From contig CANLCX010000003.1 of NCBI GenBank assembly GCA_947489315.1, forward strand, positions 372,001 to 436,000: DNA of 64,000 nucleotides, in the 5' to 3' direction. A program made the translations under genes and the position numbers. Shown one piece after another: positions 27,722 to 36,664 of this stretch. The stretch comes from an uncultured Sphingomonadaceae bacterium. GTDB taxonomy: Bacteria > Pseudomonadota > Alphaproteobacteria > Sphingomonadales > Sphingomonadaceae. The notes beneath the pieces are model-generated. The model did no database searches and was not told where the DNA came from. It was given only the letters and a program-made list of their open reading frames with translations. Each line of letters begins with the position of its first letter. Positions within the stretch are counted from its first letter, which is position 1.

Positions 27722-29323
27722 TTGAAGACAGCGAGTTTCGCTGCCCAGTCGGGCGCGGCTTTTCAGATAAACGGGGTGGCTGTTAATCCGGCCGAATTGA
27801 CCGTGGGCCGTGATAAGGATGCGGTTCGGGTCGAGCCAAAAGTCATGGCCCTCCTCTCCATTCTCGCGACAAAATCCAACGTCCAGGTCAATCGGGAATA
27901 TTTGATCGACACGATCTGGCAAGATGGCTTGGGCAGCGATGAATCGCTAACGCGCCTGGTTTATCAATTGCGCCGAGCGTTTAAGTCTTTTCCGAAACTC
28001 GAAAACACGATCAAAACGGTTTCCAAATCGGGCTATAAGCTGGAAGCCTCGGTTGATGGACAGATTGAAACACCTCAGCCTCGCCGCCGAGGCACAGACA
28101 ATATACAAATGGACCGGCGGGAATATAATCTTTCGATCGCGGTGATACCGGTCACTGATTATGACGATATTCCAGAGAACCGGTATCTTGTCGACGGTAT
28201 GGCGCGTGATTTGACCGGCTTGCTCGCAAAAACACCGATGCTTTCTGTAACGCCGCACAGCTCGGTGATCGCTCTTCATGATCAAACATTGTCTATAGAA
28301 AATCTTGCCGAAACTATTGGCTGTCGTTTCATTCTGACGGGTAGTTTTCGGCGACAGGCGGAACAGATCAGACTGCGATTTGAACTGGTTGACACGCAAG
28401 ATTCATCGCTCGCTTGGTCAGGTAAATATAATACTGTCCTGGACCAGTTTTTTGAAGTTCAGCATGATGTCTTGCTAAATGTGTCAACCGCTATTTCCAC
28501 CAATGTCCAGTTCCCGTTGGTGACAGCTGACAGGACGGCGCGACCGTTCAAAAACGACGTATATCGCATCATTCAAACAACCGAAACGCTGCGCTACCGC
28601 TATGGGAAAGATACGGCTCAGGAAATTGTTCGGCTCCTCACAGAAGGTCTGGAAATCGATCCGGGCAATGCCGTGTTGCAGGCCGGTTTGGCGGTGCAAT
28701 TGAGCCAAAATACTGTCAGTCAATGGGAGGAATATCCCGATGCCGCCCGCATTTCGGCCTTTCAGAATATCGAACTGGCCTTGGCAACAGCGCCCACCAA
28801 TGCCGAGATATTGGGCGCGGCTGGCATTGTCCATGCCATGTTCCATCAGCCTAAGGACGCGATTGGCTATTTGCGCCGGGCGGTAGAACTTGATCCCAAT
28901 AACGCACATGCCACGGCGGTGCTTGGTTGGCAGATATGTCTAGCCAATGACGATGCAGACGGACTGAACTTTATTGAAGCGGCAGAAAGCCGTGCCCCCC
29001 ATCATCCGCGCTTTGGCCTGTGGGCGACCTATCGCGCGACAGCCCATTTGTTCATGCTGGATTATGGCTCTGCTATGCCCGCTTGCGAGCAAGCTATTTT
29101 GCGGACACCACAATATTATCAACCGAGATTATCTCTGGCTTGGGCGTTGCTTGGCGCGGGAGATCATGATTCCGCGAAAAAGGCAACGGAAGAAGCCGAG
29201 AAATTCGAAGGCGCAGAGATTACTGCTAAGTTTGTTGGCGAAATGAAAAAATGGTCCGCAAATTCTCCCCATGCGGAACAGTGTAATCAGGTGCTGGACG
29301 AGCTGCTCTTAATGTCCAGCTAA
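27722..29323 (+). CDS. Winged-helix (OmpR/CadC-type) regulator with TolB-like and TPR regions
   Basis: About 533 residues from TTG 27722, which has GGGGAG eight bases upstream; an earlier TTG at 27623 would add 33 residues of unlikely sequence. Residues about 8-105 form the DNA-binding winged helix (VRVEPKVMALLSILA, LTRLVYQLRRAFKS, IKTVSKSGYKL). Residues 135-270 resemble the adenylate-cyclase-associated/TolB-like block (LSIAVIPVTDY, ILTGSFRRQAEQIRLRFELV), and 300-520 hold TPR repeats. No membrane helix is evident, so it is a soluble relative of CadC. Divergent from the natterin-like gene and next to the 34-bp motif. Confidence 0.83.
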   Translation: MKTASFAAQSGAAFQINGVAVNPAELTVGRDKDAVRVEPKVMALLSILATKSNVQVNREYLIDTIWQDGLGSDESLTRLVYQLRRAFKSFPKLENTIKTVSKSGYKLEASVDGQIETPQPRRRGTDNIQMDRREYNLSIAVIPVTDYDDIPENRYLVDGMARDLTGLLAKTPMLSVTPHSSVIALHDQTLSIENLAETIGCRFILTGSFRRQAEQIRLRFELVDTQDSSLAWSGKYNTVLDQFFEVQHDVLLNVSTAISTNVQFPLVTADRTARPFKNDVYRIIQTTETLRYRYGKDTAQEIVRLLTEGLEIDPGNAVLQAGLAVQLSQNTVSQWEEYPDAARISAFQNIELALATAPTNAEILGAAGIVHAMFHQPKDAIGYLRRAVELDPNNAHATAVLGWQICLANDDADGLNFIEAAESRAPHHPRFGLWATYRATAHLFMLDYGSAMPACEQAILRTPQYYQPRLSLAWALLGAGDHDSAKKATEEAEKFEGAEITAKFVGEMKKWSANSPHAEQCNQVLDELLLMSS

Positions 29324-29343
29324 CCCCGATATCGAGCGCTTGA

Positions 29344-31611
29344 TCAGAATTTTTTGAGAATTTCAACGCCCCATTTCACCGGCTCGTTCAACGCCGCATT
29401 GGGAAAGGCACCCAATGCCGTCACCTGCGATGCGTGGCGATTATCAAAGATATTCTTTCCAAAGACAGCGGCCGTGATGTTGCTCGGCATATGTGTGTAT
29501 GAAACGCGCAAATTGACTTCATCAAAAGCCTCACCAGAGAAGGTGCTTTGGGTCTGGTTTGTCTCCAGAAAGAACACCTTGCTTTGGTAGCGATAGGAAG
29601 CGTGTAAGTTTAATTTTGCGGCGCTTCCAAGGGCCAGTTCATATTGCGCCGCGCCATAAAATTGAAAGTCGGGGGCGCGGCTCAGGCTATTCCCGGCAAT
29701 ATCGACCGGGGACAGGGGGATGGGCGCGCCAAATGGAAAACTGGTGTTTTCCGGTACGGCTGGAATGCTTCCTTCGGTAAACTCGGCATCCAATAGCGCG
29801 ATATTGGCCGACAAGTTCAGCCCGGTAGTTGGTATTATGGTAAACTCGAATTCAGCACCCTTTATGCGTGCTTCTGCAGCATTGGCGATATTGACACCAC
29901 CCGTGGGTACCGGCAGCCGCACTTGAAGATTGGAGTAATCATAATAGAACGCACTGGCGTTCAGGCGTATTCTATTGTCCCAAAATTCTGATTTCAAGCC
30001 AACTTCATAAGCGTTTATGCCCTGTGATCCGAATTCAGGAGCCAGCCCGAAAACATTAAATCCACCGCTGGTAAATCCTTGCGAGTAACTGGCATATAAG
30101 AGCAGGTCATCATCCGCCTTTGCTTCCAGAACGACGCGCGGCGAGAAGTCTGTGAATTTCCCGCTATCAGCAAAATCCGTCGGTGGCGTCAGCGTTGCGC
30201 CAGCAGCAAAACTCTGACCGGGAAAGACAGGTGCCGCAACAGGAACCATTCCGCCATTCAGTATGTTCACTGCCAACTGGTTGGTAAAATCTTTCTTTTC
30301 GGAAGAATATCGTCCGCCGGCTGTAACCGAAAATATCTCATCGATCGTCCATTTGCCTTCCGCAAAAACCGCAAAGGCATCAACTGTTTGCGTGGCTCGA
30401 AAGGCGGCAACTGTGCCTAAGCCGAAAAAACCGTTGATGTTGCGAATTTGGAAGAAGAAATCATTATCTTCACGGAAATACATTCCGCCCACAATCCACG
30501 ATAAGGCGCTTTCCTCATTTGAGGACAATCGGATTTCCTGACTGAACTGGTCATTCTGCCCGTTACCGTCATTGTTAATTAAGCTTAGCGCTGTGCCATC
30601 GCTATCCTGGGCCGCGGCAAATTCATAACTGCGAAAAGCCGTTATCCAATCCAGCGTCAGCTTGCCAATGTCCCACCTTGCCTTCAAGTTTACTCCGCGA
30701 TGCTCGGCTTCATAGAAATTGGGATCATTTATCGCAAAGACACGATCATCTAAAACCTGATCAAAATCCGGACGGACGATAAAGGGCGATGCCGACGCCG
30801 GATTTGAAAGGTCCGCCACAGCAATGGTTGCAGTATTGGACTTTTGATCAAAATAGTCGCCAACAAGGTCAATGGTCAGATTATCATCCGGGGTAAAACG
30901 CAATGATGCCCTCGCGAAAATATCTTCTGCTCCGCCAATCCGCGATCCGTCGAAATTGTTGATCCCATAGCCGCGCCTGTCCGCATAACCGGCAGCGATA
31001 CGTCCGGTTAGCAGGCCATCGACAATAGGGCCGGAAATGGCGCCATTGACGCGATATTCATCGTAACTCGCAACCTCGCCGCCAACATAGCCTGTCAATG
31101 CATCAGTCGGCGCTTTGGAGTTGATTAATACCGCCCCAGCTGTTGAATTGCGCCCATAAAGCGTGCCTTGAGGCCCGCGTAACACCTCAATATCTTGTAT
31201 GTCGAATAAGGCCGCGGTGGAGATGCTCAGGCGGCCAACATAAACTTCGTCAATATAGACAGCCACCGGCTCGTCAGCGAAAAAATTACCCCCGCCATTG
31301 GCCCCACCTACGCCGCGAATGGCGAGCGGTGCAGCCCCATAGTTCACACTATGCGTTGTGACAAAACCGGGAACTGTTGACGCCAAATCTTCAAGCGAAT
31401 CAACATTGTTACCGGTCAAAAAACCATCGGTAAGAGTTGTGATGGCAATCGGCACATTCTGCTGATTTTCTTGCCGTTTTTGCGCAGTGACAATGATGGT
31501 GGAAAGCCCGCCTTCACCGGCGCTATCTTTTCCAATATTATCTTGCGCAGCAGCCTGATTGCTTGTCGCAATAAACAAGCACAGTGCCAATACACGAACC
31601 GCACAGTTCAT
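29344..31611 (-). CDS. TonB-dependent receptor
   Basis: 755 residues from ATG 31611, chosen because it gives a normal signal peptide (ending AAAQ); the frame is open to 31701. A TonB-box-like LSTIIVTAQKR follows, then the plug domain (DVPIAI-like NVPIAITTL, EVLRGPQGTLYGRNSTAGAV) and a 22-strand barrel ending in ILKKF. The YGRNSTAGAV form is typical of the large sphingomonad receptor group for plant or aromatic compounds and siderophores. Convergent with the CadC-like regulator (20-bp gap) and downstream of the LuxR-hydrolase gene. Confidence 0.93.
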   Translation of the reverse strand: MNCAVRVLALCLFIATSNQAAAQDNIGKDSAGEGGLSTIIVTAQKRQENQQNVPIAITTLTDGFLTGNNVDSLEDLASTVPGFVTTHSVNYGAAPLAIRGVGGANGGGNFFADEPVAVYIDEVYVGRLSISTAALFDIQDIEVLRGPQGTLYGRNSTAGAVLINSKAPTDALTGYVGGEVASYDEYRVNGAISGPIVDGLLTGRIAAGYADRRGYGINNFDGSRIGGAEDIFARASLRFTPDDNLTIDLVGDYFDQKSNTATIAVADLSNPASASPFIVRPDFDQVLDDRVFAINDPNFYEAEHRGVNLKARWDIGKLTLDWITAFRSYEFAAAQDSDGTALSLINNDGNGQNDQFSQEIRLSSNEESALSWIVGGMYFREDNDFFFQIRNINGFFGLGTVAAFRATQTVDAFAVFAEGKWTIDEIFSVTAGGRYSSEKKDFTNQLAVNILNGGMVPVAAPVFPGQSFAAGATLTPPTDFADSGKFTDFSPRVVLEAKADDDLLLYASYSQGFTSGGFNVFGLAPEFGSQGINAYEVGLKSEFWDNRIRLNASAFYYDYSNLQVRLPVPTGGVNIANAAEARIKGAEFEFTIIPTTGLNLSANIALLDAEFTEGSIPAVPENTSFPFGAPIPLSPVDIAGNSLSRAPDFQFYGAAQYELALGSAAKLNLHASYRYQSKVFFLETNQTQSTFSGEAFDEVNLRVSYTHMPSNITAAVFGKNIFDNRHASQVTALGAFPNAALNEPVKWGVEILKKF

Positions 31612-31763
31612 GATACCAAGCCGCTGCTTGGTCCATTCAGATGGATTGCCATGTTTGCCCCCGATAGTCTGCGCCTGTCCGAAAGATTTGACGCTATGCA
31701 CGATAGTAAATTCTGTAATTGCTGTTGTTTTTAGGCGACGTACCAGATCAATATCATGTCCGC

Positions 31764-31781
31764 ATCCTTCATTTGAAGGAT
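31764..31781. promoter_or_regulatory. Palindrome upstream of the TonB receptor gene
   Basis: ATCCTTCATTTGAAGGAT is a perfect 7-bp inverted repeat with a 4-base centre, in the 234-bp spacer between the LuxR-hydrolase stop and the receptor start. No T-run follows, so it looks like an operator, possibly for the LuxR-type protein next door. Confidence 0.4.
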
Positions 31782-31845
31782 AAGGATCACGTTATTGCGA
31801 TTTGCTTGCATTTAGAGCCCTGATCAGAGCCGCTGACATTTACTT

Positions 31846-33585
31846 TTACATGTTGAGGTCGCTTTTCAACCATTTCAAGAATACCGGACCCTGCTGATGA
31901 TGCGCCAGATAACCGCAATTGGGTAGTATTTCCAAAGCCACATGCGGCAATTCACCTGCCCATTTTCGCGCCGCATTCCATTGGACATTGCGGTCATGCT
32001 CGCCAATCACCAACCGAACAGGAACGGGGCAATCGATAAGCAACGGCCGCCAATCCTCCGCAAAGCTAATGTCGCCATAATTGCCGATATAGCCATTTTC
32101 CTGATGCACGTAGAGTCCCTCTACGATGATCGGCAGAATATTGGGGCGGGATACCCATTCGACATCTTTTGCCGAAGCCCGGGTGACGGCTTTGGCAAAA
32201 GCTTCGGGGCCTTTGGTTTTTACAAAAGCAAACCCGGCCTTGCCCATAAAGCGTAAAGCCTGAGGAAAGCGCAAACGGGTCTGCGGGATCAGGCGGTTAT
32301 AGCCATTGGTCCCTTCCAAATCTTCATCTCTCAGAACAGGCAGCAACGGGTGTGATGCGGTTATAGAGGTGAAGCGGTCCGGCATAAGCTGCGCTGCAGC
32401 CAGGCCGTGGACAAGGCCGGAACTGACCGTCATCAAGGCTGCTTTGTCGATGCGCAGATGATTAAGCAGCTCTTCCATCTCCATAGCAAAGCTATAGGGG
32501 TCGCTGGATGCACCTTCGTAAATGCTGGTTCGCCCAAATCCCGGTCTCAGCGGCGCAACGATTTGCAAATTGGCGCGTACAGCCGCATCTACAGCTTCCT
32601 TAAACCAGATGTCGCCAAAGACCTGACAATGGTAAAACAGGATCGTGTCGGGGCGCTTGTTTCCGGTCTTCGTCTTGGTTCCAAATATCGCATATTCAAT
32701 CTGACGCCCATTCTTAAGCCTATATATCGAACGCTGGCTTTCCAGTGGATAGTGGGTCACCTCCCGTGATGCCTGTATCTGCCCCGCGACCTGCTCACCT
32801 TCGTCGCTACCATGCATTAGCGAGAGGCCGAATACCATGCGGACAATTTCCATCTGCGTGCTGGTGTCGGTCTTGGCAAAAATAGCACGCAGCTGACTGC
32901 GCACTGTTGTGGGCGTGGACATGCGCGATTTCGCGATGTCATTGACCCGCCGCCCTTCGACCATCATGCGCACCACATCCAATTCTGCCGCTGTCAGGTT
33001 GAACAAGTCCTGCAAAATCGGATCGAGATGTCCCGGCCAGCCAATATCATTGGTTTGAACAATGGCGAGCGATGGATCATCTGGTTTGATTTGATAAGTA
33101 TCAAGAGTGACCAACAGAGGCTGCTGCGTCGCGTTATTTTGAAAACGGAGAACATTATTGGGCGCGTTGCGCGGACTTTTTCCTGTCGTGATATTGCGGA
33201 TATGTTGGGCCAATATTGCGTGTTCCGCATCACTCAACGGTAGGTTCAAAATTGTCGATTCAGGAACCAGATCATATAAGACCCGCGCAGACATATTGGC
33301 ATCCGCAACATGGCCATCTTTATCCACTGCAATCATAGCCTGCATCTTTTTCGACAAATGCTTTTGCAGGGCTTCGTCCTGATCATGCCGCCATGGCGTA
33401 GTAACATCAAGCAACGATGCCGCGCGTTGCCAATGCGCTCTAACAACAGAAGATCGCGTTGTCAGATTCGCCGCACTAATCGCATCGAGCTTTCCCTGTA
33501 GCGCGGTCATGAATTCATCATATTGATCAGGCGAGGATACGACCTTGTAAAGGTCCTCAATACTCACATCATCTTGATCGGCCAC
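31846..33585 (-). CDS. LuxR-type HTH fused to an alpha/beta hydrolase
   Basis: 579 residues from GTG 33585. Residues about 70-170 look PAS-like (AMIAVDKDGHVADANMSARV). Residues 190-255 are a LuxR HTH (LTAAELDVVRMMVEGRRVND, TTVRSQLRAIFAKT). From about 290 to the end is an alpha/beta hydrolase: TILFYHCQVFG, LRPGFGRTS, nucleophile-elbow-like MTVSSGLVHG, acid in VIGEHDRN and a late His in CGYLAHHQ. The elbow is not a strict GxSxG, so catalysis is unsure. The architecture suggests a one-component regulator that binds or hydrolyses its ligand; the neighbouring TonB receptor is a likely target. Confidence 0.85.
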   Translation of the reverse strand: MADQDDVSIEDLYKVVSSPDQYDEFMTALQGKLDAISAANLTTRSSVVRAHWQRAASLLDVTTPWRHDQDEALQKHLSKKMQAMIAVDKDGHVADANMSARVLYDLVPESTILNLPLSDAEHAILAQHIRNITTGKSPRNAPNNVLRFQNNATQQPLLVTLDTYQIKPDDPSLAIVQTNDIGWPGHLDPILQDLFNLTAAELDVVRMMVEGRRVNDIAKSRMSTPTTVRSQLRAIFAKTDTSTQMEIVRMVFGLSLMHGSDEGEQVAGQIQASREVTHYPLESQRSIYRLKNGRQIEYAIFGTKTKTGNKRPDTILFYHCQVFGDIWFKEAVDAAVRANLQIVAPLRPGFGRTSIYEGASSDPYSFAMEMEELLNHLRIDKAALMTVSSGLVHGLAAAQLMPDRFTSITASHPLLPVLRDEDLEGTNGYNRLIPQTRLRFPQALRFMGKAGFAFVKTKGPEAFAKAVTRASAKDVEWVSRPNILPIIVEGLYVHQENGYIGNYGDISFAEDWRPLLIDCPVPVRLVIGEHDRNVQWNAARKWAGELPHVALEILPNCGYLAHHQQGPVFLKWLKSDLNM

Positions 33586-34205
33586 TTATTATGTTTTCCT
33601 CGATATCGCGAAATGAACAAAACTATCCTGCGCTGTTAGCACCCTATTTTCCATTTATGATAAAGTTTTACCGATCTGTGTGATTAGTAGGTCAGGATGC
33701 CTCAATATGCTCTGGCACTAACAGCCAAAATTTTCTTCGAAAAACTTGATCGCTCAAGGAATATCGACAAACCATAGGTTTGATCCAGCGTCCGCTTTTA
33801 CGCCCAAAGCAGTCACTAACGTTGTGTCTGCTTCATCCCGAAAGTGGACGCTAGAAAACTAGATCCATATTACTTTCTGGTCTCGACGGTTCCTGTTTCT
33901 AATTATCTTTCTGAAATGGAACAATTTCGGTTCTGGGTTTAAGGAACTGGTCTATGCTCGGTTTTATCTGTTTCCACTGTACGATTTTTCTCTGATCAAA
34001 CAGTATCGCCGTTACCACGAACAGCAAGGTAGGATTCATGAGTGCAAGGCCTTGGAAGGAGCTGAACGCTAGACTCTTGCGGCAACTGATCGCGTTTTGA
34101 ACGCGCGGCTCTGCTTCCTGACCGTTATTGTTGGCGTCATCATGGAGAGTAAATTCCATCCTAGGCCGGATGCGTCAGCGCGGGTTCTTCGCTGCGATAT
34201 CTAGC
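33586..34205. other. Intergenic region without a clear gene
   Basis: 620 bp. It holds one composite palindromic repeat at 33789-33854. A minus-strand open frame of 86 codons at 33899-34159 has no ribosome site and no recognisable domain; I do not call it a gene. Confidence 0.5.
33789..33854. repeat. Dispersed palindromic repeat, composite A+B copy
   Basis: Module A (GCGTCCGCTTTTACGCCCAA, then AGCAGTCACTAAC) is followed directly by module B (TGTCTGCTTCATCCCGAAAG, then TGGACGCTAG). Same order as at 38426, 45810 and 57351. Confidence 0.65.
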
Positions 34206-35279
34206 CTATTCAAAGCTGTAACCATCGCTGCAAAAATGGGTTAGGTGCCAACCTGTCAGGGTGGTGTTCGCGCTCTCGCCCGGCGGAAGGCTGAACACAA
34301 AGCTCATGCCCGGCCCGCGCGGTCTGAATCCACCCGTAGCCAAGGCTTTTAGCAATGGAGGATAGGACGTGATGGTGTCGGCAACATCAGCCCCGGTTTG
34401 TTGTAACAGCCGGCGAAGCGCCGCTGCCAGCAATTGTGACAAGTCGTCCGCATCCTCGAGAAATTCGAAATGCATCAGCGTTAGCCTCCGGATTTCGCGC
34501 TCTTGCCCATCCGCGAGTTTCTCGCGTAGAACACGGTCACGCAAGACGAACAACGCACAGGGCTCCTGATCGCCTGCTCGCGTGATTTCAAAAAGCGTAT
34601 CATCCGGTTGCAAGCGCGCAAGCACCCAATCAGCTTGGCGAGCCCAATAGTTGGGTTGGACCCGCACAACCCTATGGTCAAACAACTCGCCAAAGCGCGA
34701 CTTGTCGACAGCGATGATTTCGAAGTCGTCGCTCCGGTGCAGGGCGCTGCGCAATGTGCGTTCCGTTGCTAACACCATATTGCCAAGCATGCTTGCGGTA
34801 GTCAGCAAAAAGGCGTTACGAAAACGCGATTGTAGGAACGGCCGCGTGTTGCGCACAAGCGTCATGCGAGGGGCATGACCGATGATCTGAAAACCCAAAC
34901 GCTCATATATGCGCAACGTTCCAGGTGCAGAAAAAGCTGCTGCGCTAATAATACCACGTTTGGCGATTTCCGCGACCTGAAGATCGACCAGGTGCCGACC
35001 TACGCCTTTGCCTCGATATTCCGGATCGATGAATGTGTCGAAATTCCAAGACCAGCGTCGCTCTTCGCCTTCCATATGGGCGATATCCGGCACGGTCTTT
35101 CTATTGCCGACAATTTTGTTACCATCGGTGACATAAAAAAGATGAGGAAAATCATCGGGTGTGGGTACAGGGTTTTCAGGGAAAGGCAGCGCAATGAGAT
35201 CCGGGCGGTTCGACCAACGCGTCGAATTCGGATCTGTGATTTGCTCTCGTTCTCCCCATGTAATGACCTGATAATCCAA
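34206..35279 (-). CDS. GNAT-family N-acetyltransferase, two-domain
   Basis: 357 residues from TTG 35279, with GGGGGA just upstream. Residues about 40-145 carry the acetyl-CoA signature DPEYRGKGVGRHLVDL and the APGTLRIYERLGFQ end of a GNAT fold. The second half (180-340) has similar spacing but no clear Q/RxxGxG/A motif, so it may be an inactive second GNAT copy or a substrate domain. It lies 63 bp downstream of a GT2 gene on the same strand; modification of a surface sugar or lipid is possible but unproven. Confidence 0.75.
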   Translation of the reverse strand: MDYQVITWGEREQITDPNSTRWSNRPDLIALPFPENPVPTPDDFPHLFYVTDGNKIVGNRKTVPDIAHMEGEERRWSWNFDTFIDPEYRGKGVGRHLVDLQVAEIAKRGIISAAAFSAPGTLRIYERLGFQIIGHAPRMTLVRNTRPFLQSRFRNAFLLTTASMLGNMVLATERTLRSALHRSDDFEIIAVDKSRFGELFDHRVVRVQPNYWARQADWVLARLQPDDTLFEITRAGDQEPCALFVLRDRVLREKLADGQEREIRRLTLMHFEFLEDADDLSQLLAAALRRLLQQTGADVADTITSYPPLLKALATGGFRPRGPGMSFVFSLPPGESANTTLTGWHLTHFCSDGYSFE

Positions 35280-35342
35280 TTTTTCCCCCTATACTGGCTT
35301 GATCTGCAGACACATAAATTGCGTTGCAGGATCTTTTCGATC

Positions 35343-36302
35343 CTATTTGTGCTTTACCTTGATGCCCGCCACGCCCGCAAGTTTACCAAACCCCTCTAAA
35401 ATTCGCGCCAGTGAAAACATCATCTGTGGTTTCTCGCCGCGTACGGCTCGAGAAACAGGGTAAATCAAAGAGCGGGCGATGGTGGCGAAGCTATGAACGA
35501 CCAATTTTCCTCGTCTATCCCCTTGTTCCAGCGAGGTCTGAATGGACGTGTTACCATACCAGAAAAATCTGCGGAATTGATATGACAGGGTTAGGCGTTC
35601 TTCTTCCTCATTCTCGAATACCAAAGCGTCTTTGGCAAAGCAGATCTTGAAGCCAGCACGAGAGATTTGACGATAGAACACCATGTCTTCCCCGCCGATT
35701 CTACCGAATTCGGGGTTAAATCTCAGAGCGGGATCGTTGTTAATGATCTCTGCGGCAATCATGCTGTTATTGGTGAAGGCTTGCGTCATTTCCTGACCAT
35801 CAATCGCGTCGAACCGGCTCATGCTTAAGAAGGGTTGATCAACGATCCATTGGGGCGAACCTTCCGGAGCGCGGCGGATAAGAGGGCCAGTGATGACTTT
35901 GGCACCAGTCATTTCCTGGACGCGGAGTAATTCGGACAACCATTGGTCGCTTGGCTCGCAATCATCATCGGTCATCGCGATCCAGTCACCGATTCCCGCA
36001 GCAGTTTCCACCGCGAGATTACGTGCTTTGGATATATTGCGAGCGCCGGAATAGCGGTAGGTCGCACCAAGCTGGAAGCTATTATCAAACGATTGCACCA
36101 GTTCCCGTGCCAGTTGATCGGCATTATCATCGGCCACGACGACCCCGAGAATCATTCGGTCCTTGTCCCGGTCAGCGATACGGGACAGGGCTGTAAGCAG
36201 CTTCTTTAGCGGCTCGTTGCGCTGATAGGTGCAGATCGCGACAGTGACTCTTGCAGGTTCGCCCGCAACCGACTCGTCAGGAATGTGTTGTTCGCCGGGC
36301 AA
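35343..36302 (-). CDS. Glycosyltransferase family 2
   Basis: 319 residues. GT-A fold: VTVAICTYQRNEPLKKLL at the N-terminus, GVVVADDNAD, RNISKARNLAVE, the DxD-equivalent AMTDDDCEP, GPLIRR, and an acceptor-side RIGGEDMVFYRQISRAG (ED-type catalytic acid). The only in-frame start is TTG 36302, as a stop lies two codons upstream. Ends with a hydrophobic/basic tail that recurs in a separate remnant at 36491-36664. Probably builds a cell-surface glycan with the neighbouring GNAT and GIPC-transferase-like genes. Confidence 0.87.
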   Translation of the reverse strand: MPGEQHIPDESVAGEPARVTVAICTYQRNEPLKKLLTALSRIADRDKDRMILGVVVADDNADQLARELVQSFDNSFQLGATYRYSGARNISKARNLAVETAAGIGDWIAMTDDDCEPSDQWLSELLRVQEMTGAKVITGPLIRRAPEGSPQWIVDQPFLSMSRFDAIDGQEMTQAFTNNSMIAAEIINNDPALRFNPEFGRIGGEDMVFYRQISRAGFKICFAKDALVFENEEEERLTLSYQFRRFFWYGNTSIQTSLEQGDRRGKLVVHSFATIARSLIYPVSRAVRGEKPQMMFSLARILEGFGKLAGVAGIKVKHK

Positions 36303-36490
36303 GTTTCATATCCGATTCTCATACTGCAGTTTGAACGATATTTGATACCGAAACGCCCCTGATGTGTCGACATTCAATATATGTTACCTGTTAGTATTCA
36401 ATGAACAGGTTGGCAGGAAAGATTGAAAGTCTGCGTTTCAAGGAGACGGATTAAGAGCAATAACGGTTCTTCCGGGTCATAGGGCGCTAA

Positions 36491-36664
36491 CAGCTTGCGG
36501 TTTTCAGATCAGTGAACCGTATGGTTGAACGGCAATCCCCAGAATTTCGTTTTTTAGTAGCACAACTTTCCGAAGCGCTTGGTAAGCTGGCCGGATTGAT
36601 TGGTGTCAAAGTCGAGTACAAAATAGTTCGTTGCTCAAGATATAAGTTTCGCAAACCCATCTAA
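36491..36664 (+). pseudogene. C-terminal remnant of a GT2-like gene, opposite strand
   Basis: The plus strand encodes SVNRMVERQSPEFRFLVAQL, SEALGKLAGLIGVKVEYK and a stop at 36662-36664. This lines up with the last 40 residues of the GT2 at 35343-36302 (SRAVRGEKPQM..SLARILEGFG, KLAGVAGIKVKHK). Only the tail survives and no start precedes it, so it is the stump of a second, paralogous glycosyltransferase. It overlaps the 3' end of the gene at 36635 on the other strand. The rest of 36303-36490 shows nothing. Confidence 0.5.

Noticed and set aside
33899-34159. 86-codon minus-strand open frame
   Set aside because: No ribosome site, no recognisable domain, and poor coding appearance; next to a repeat.
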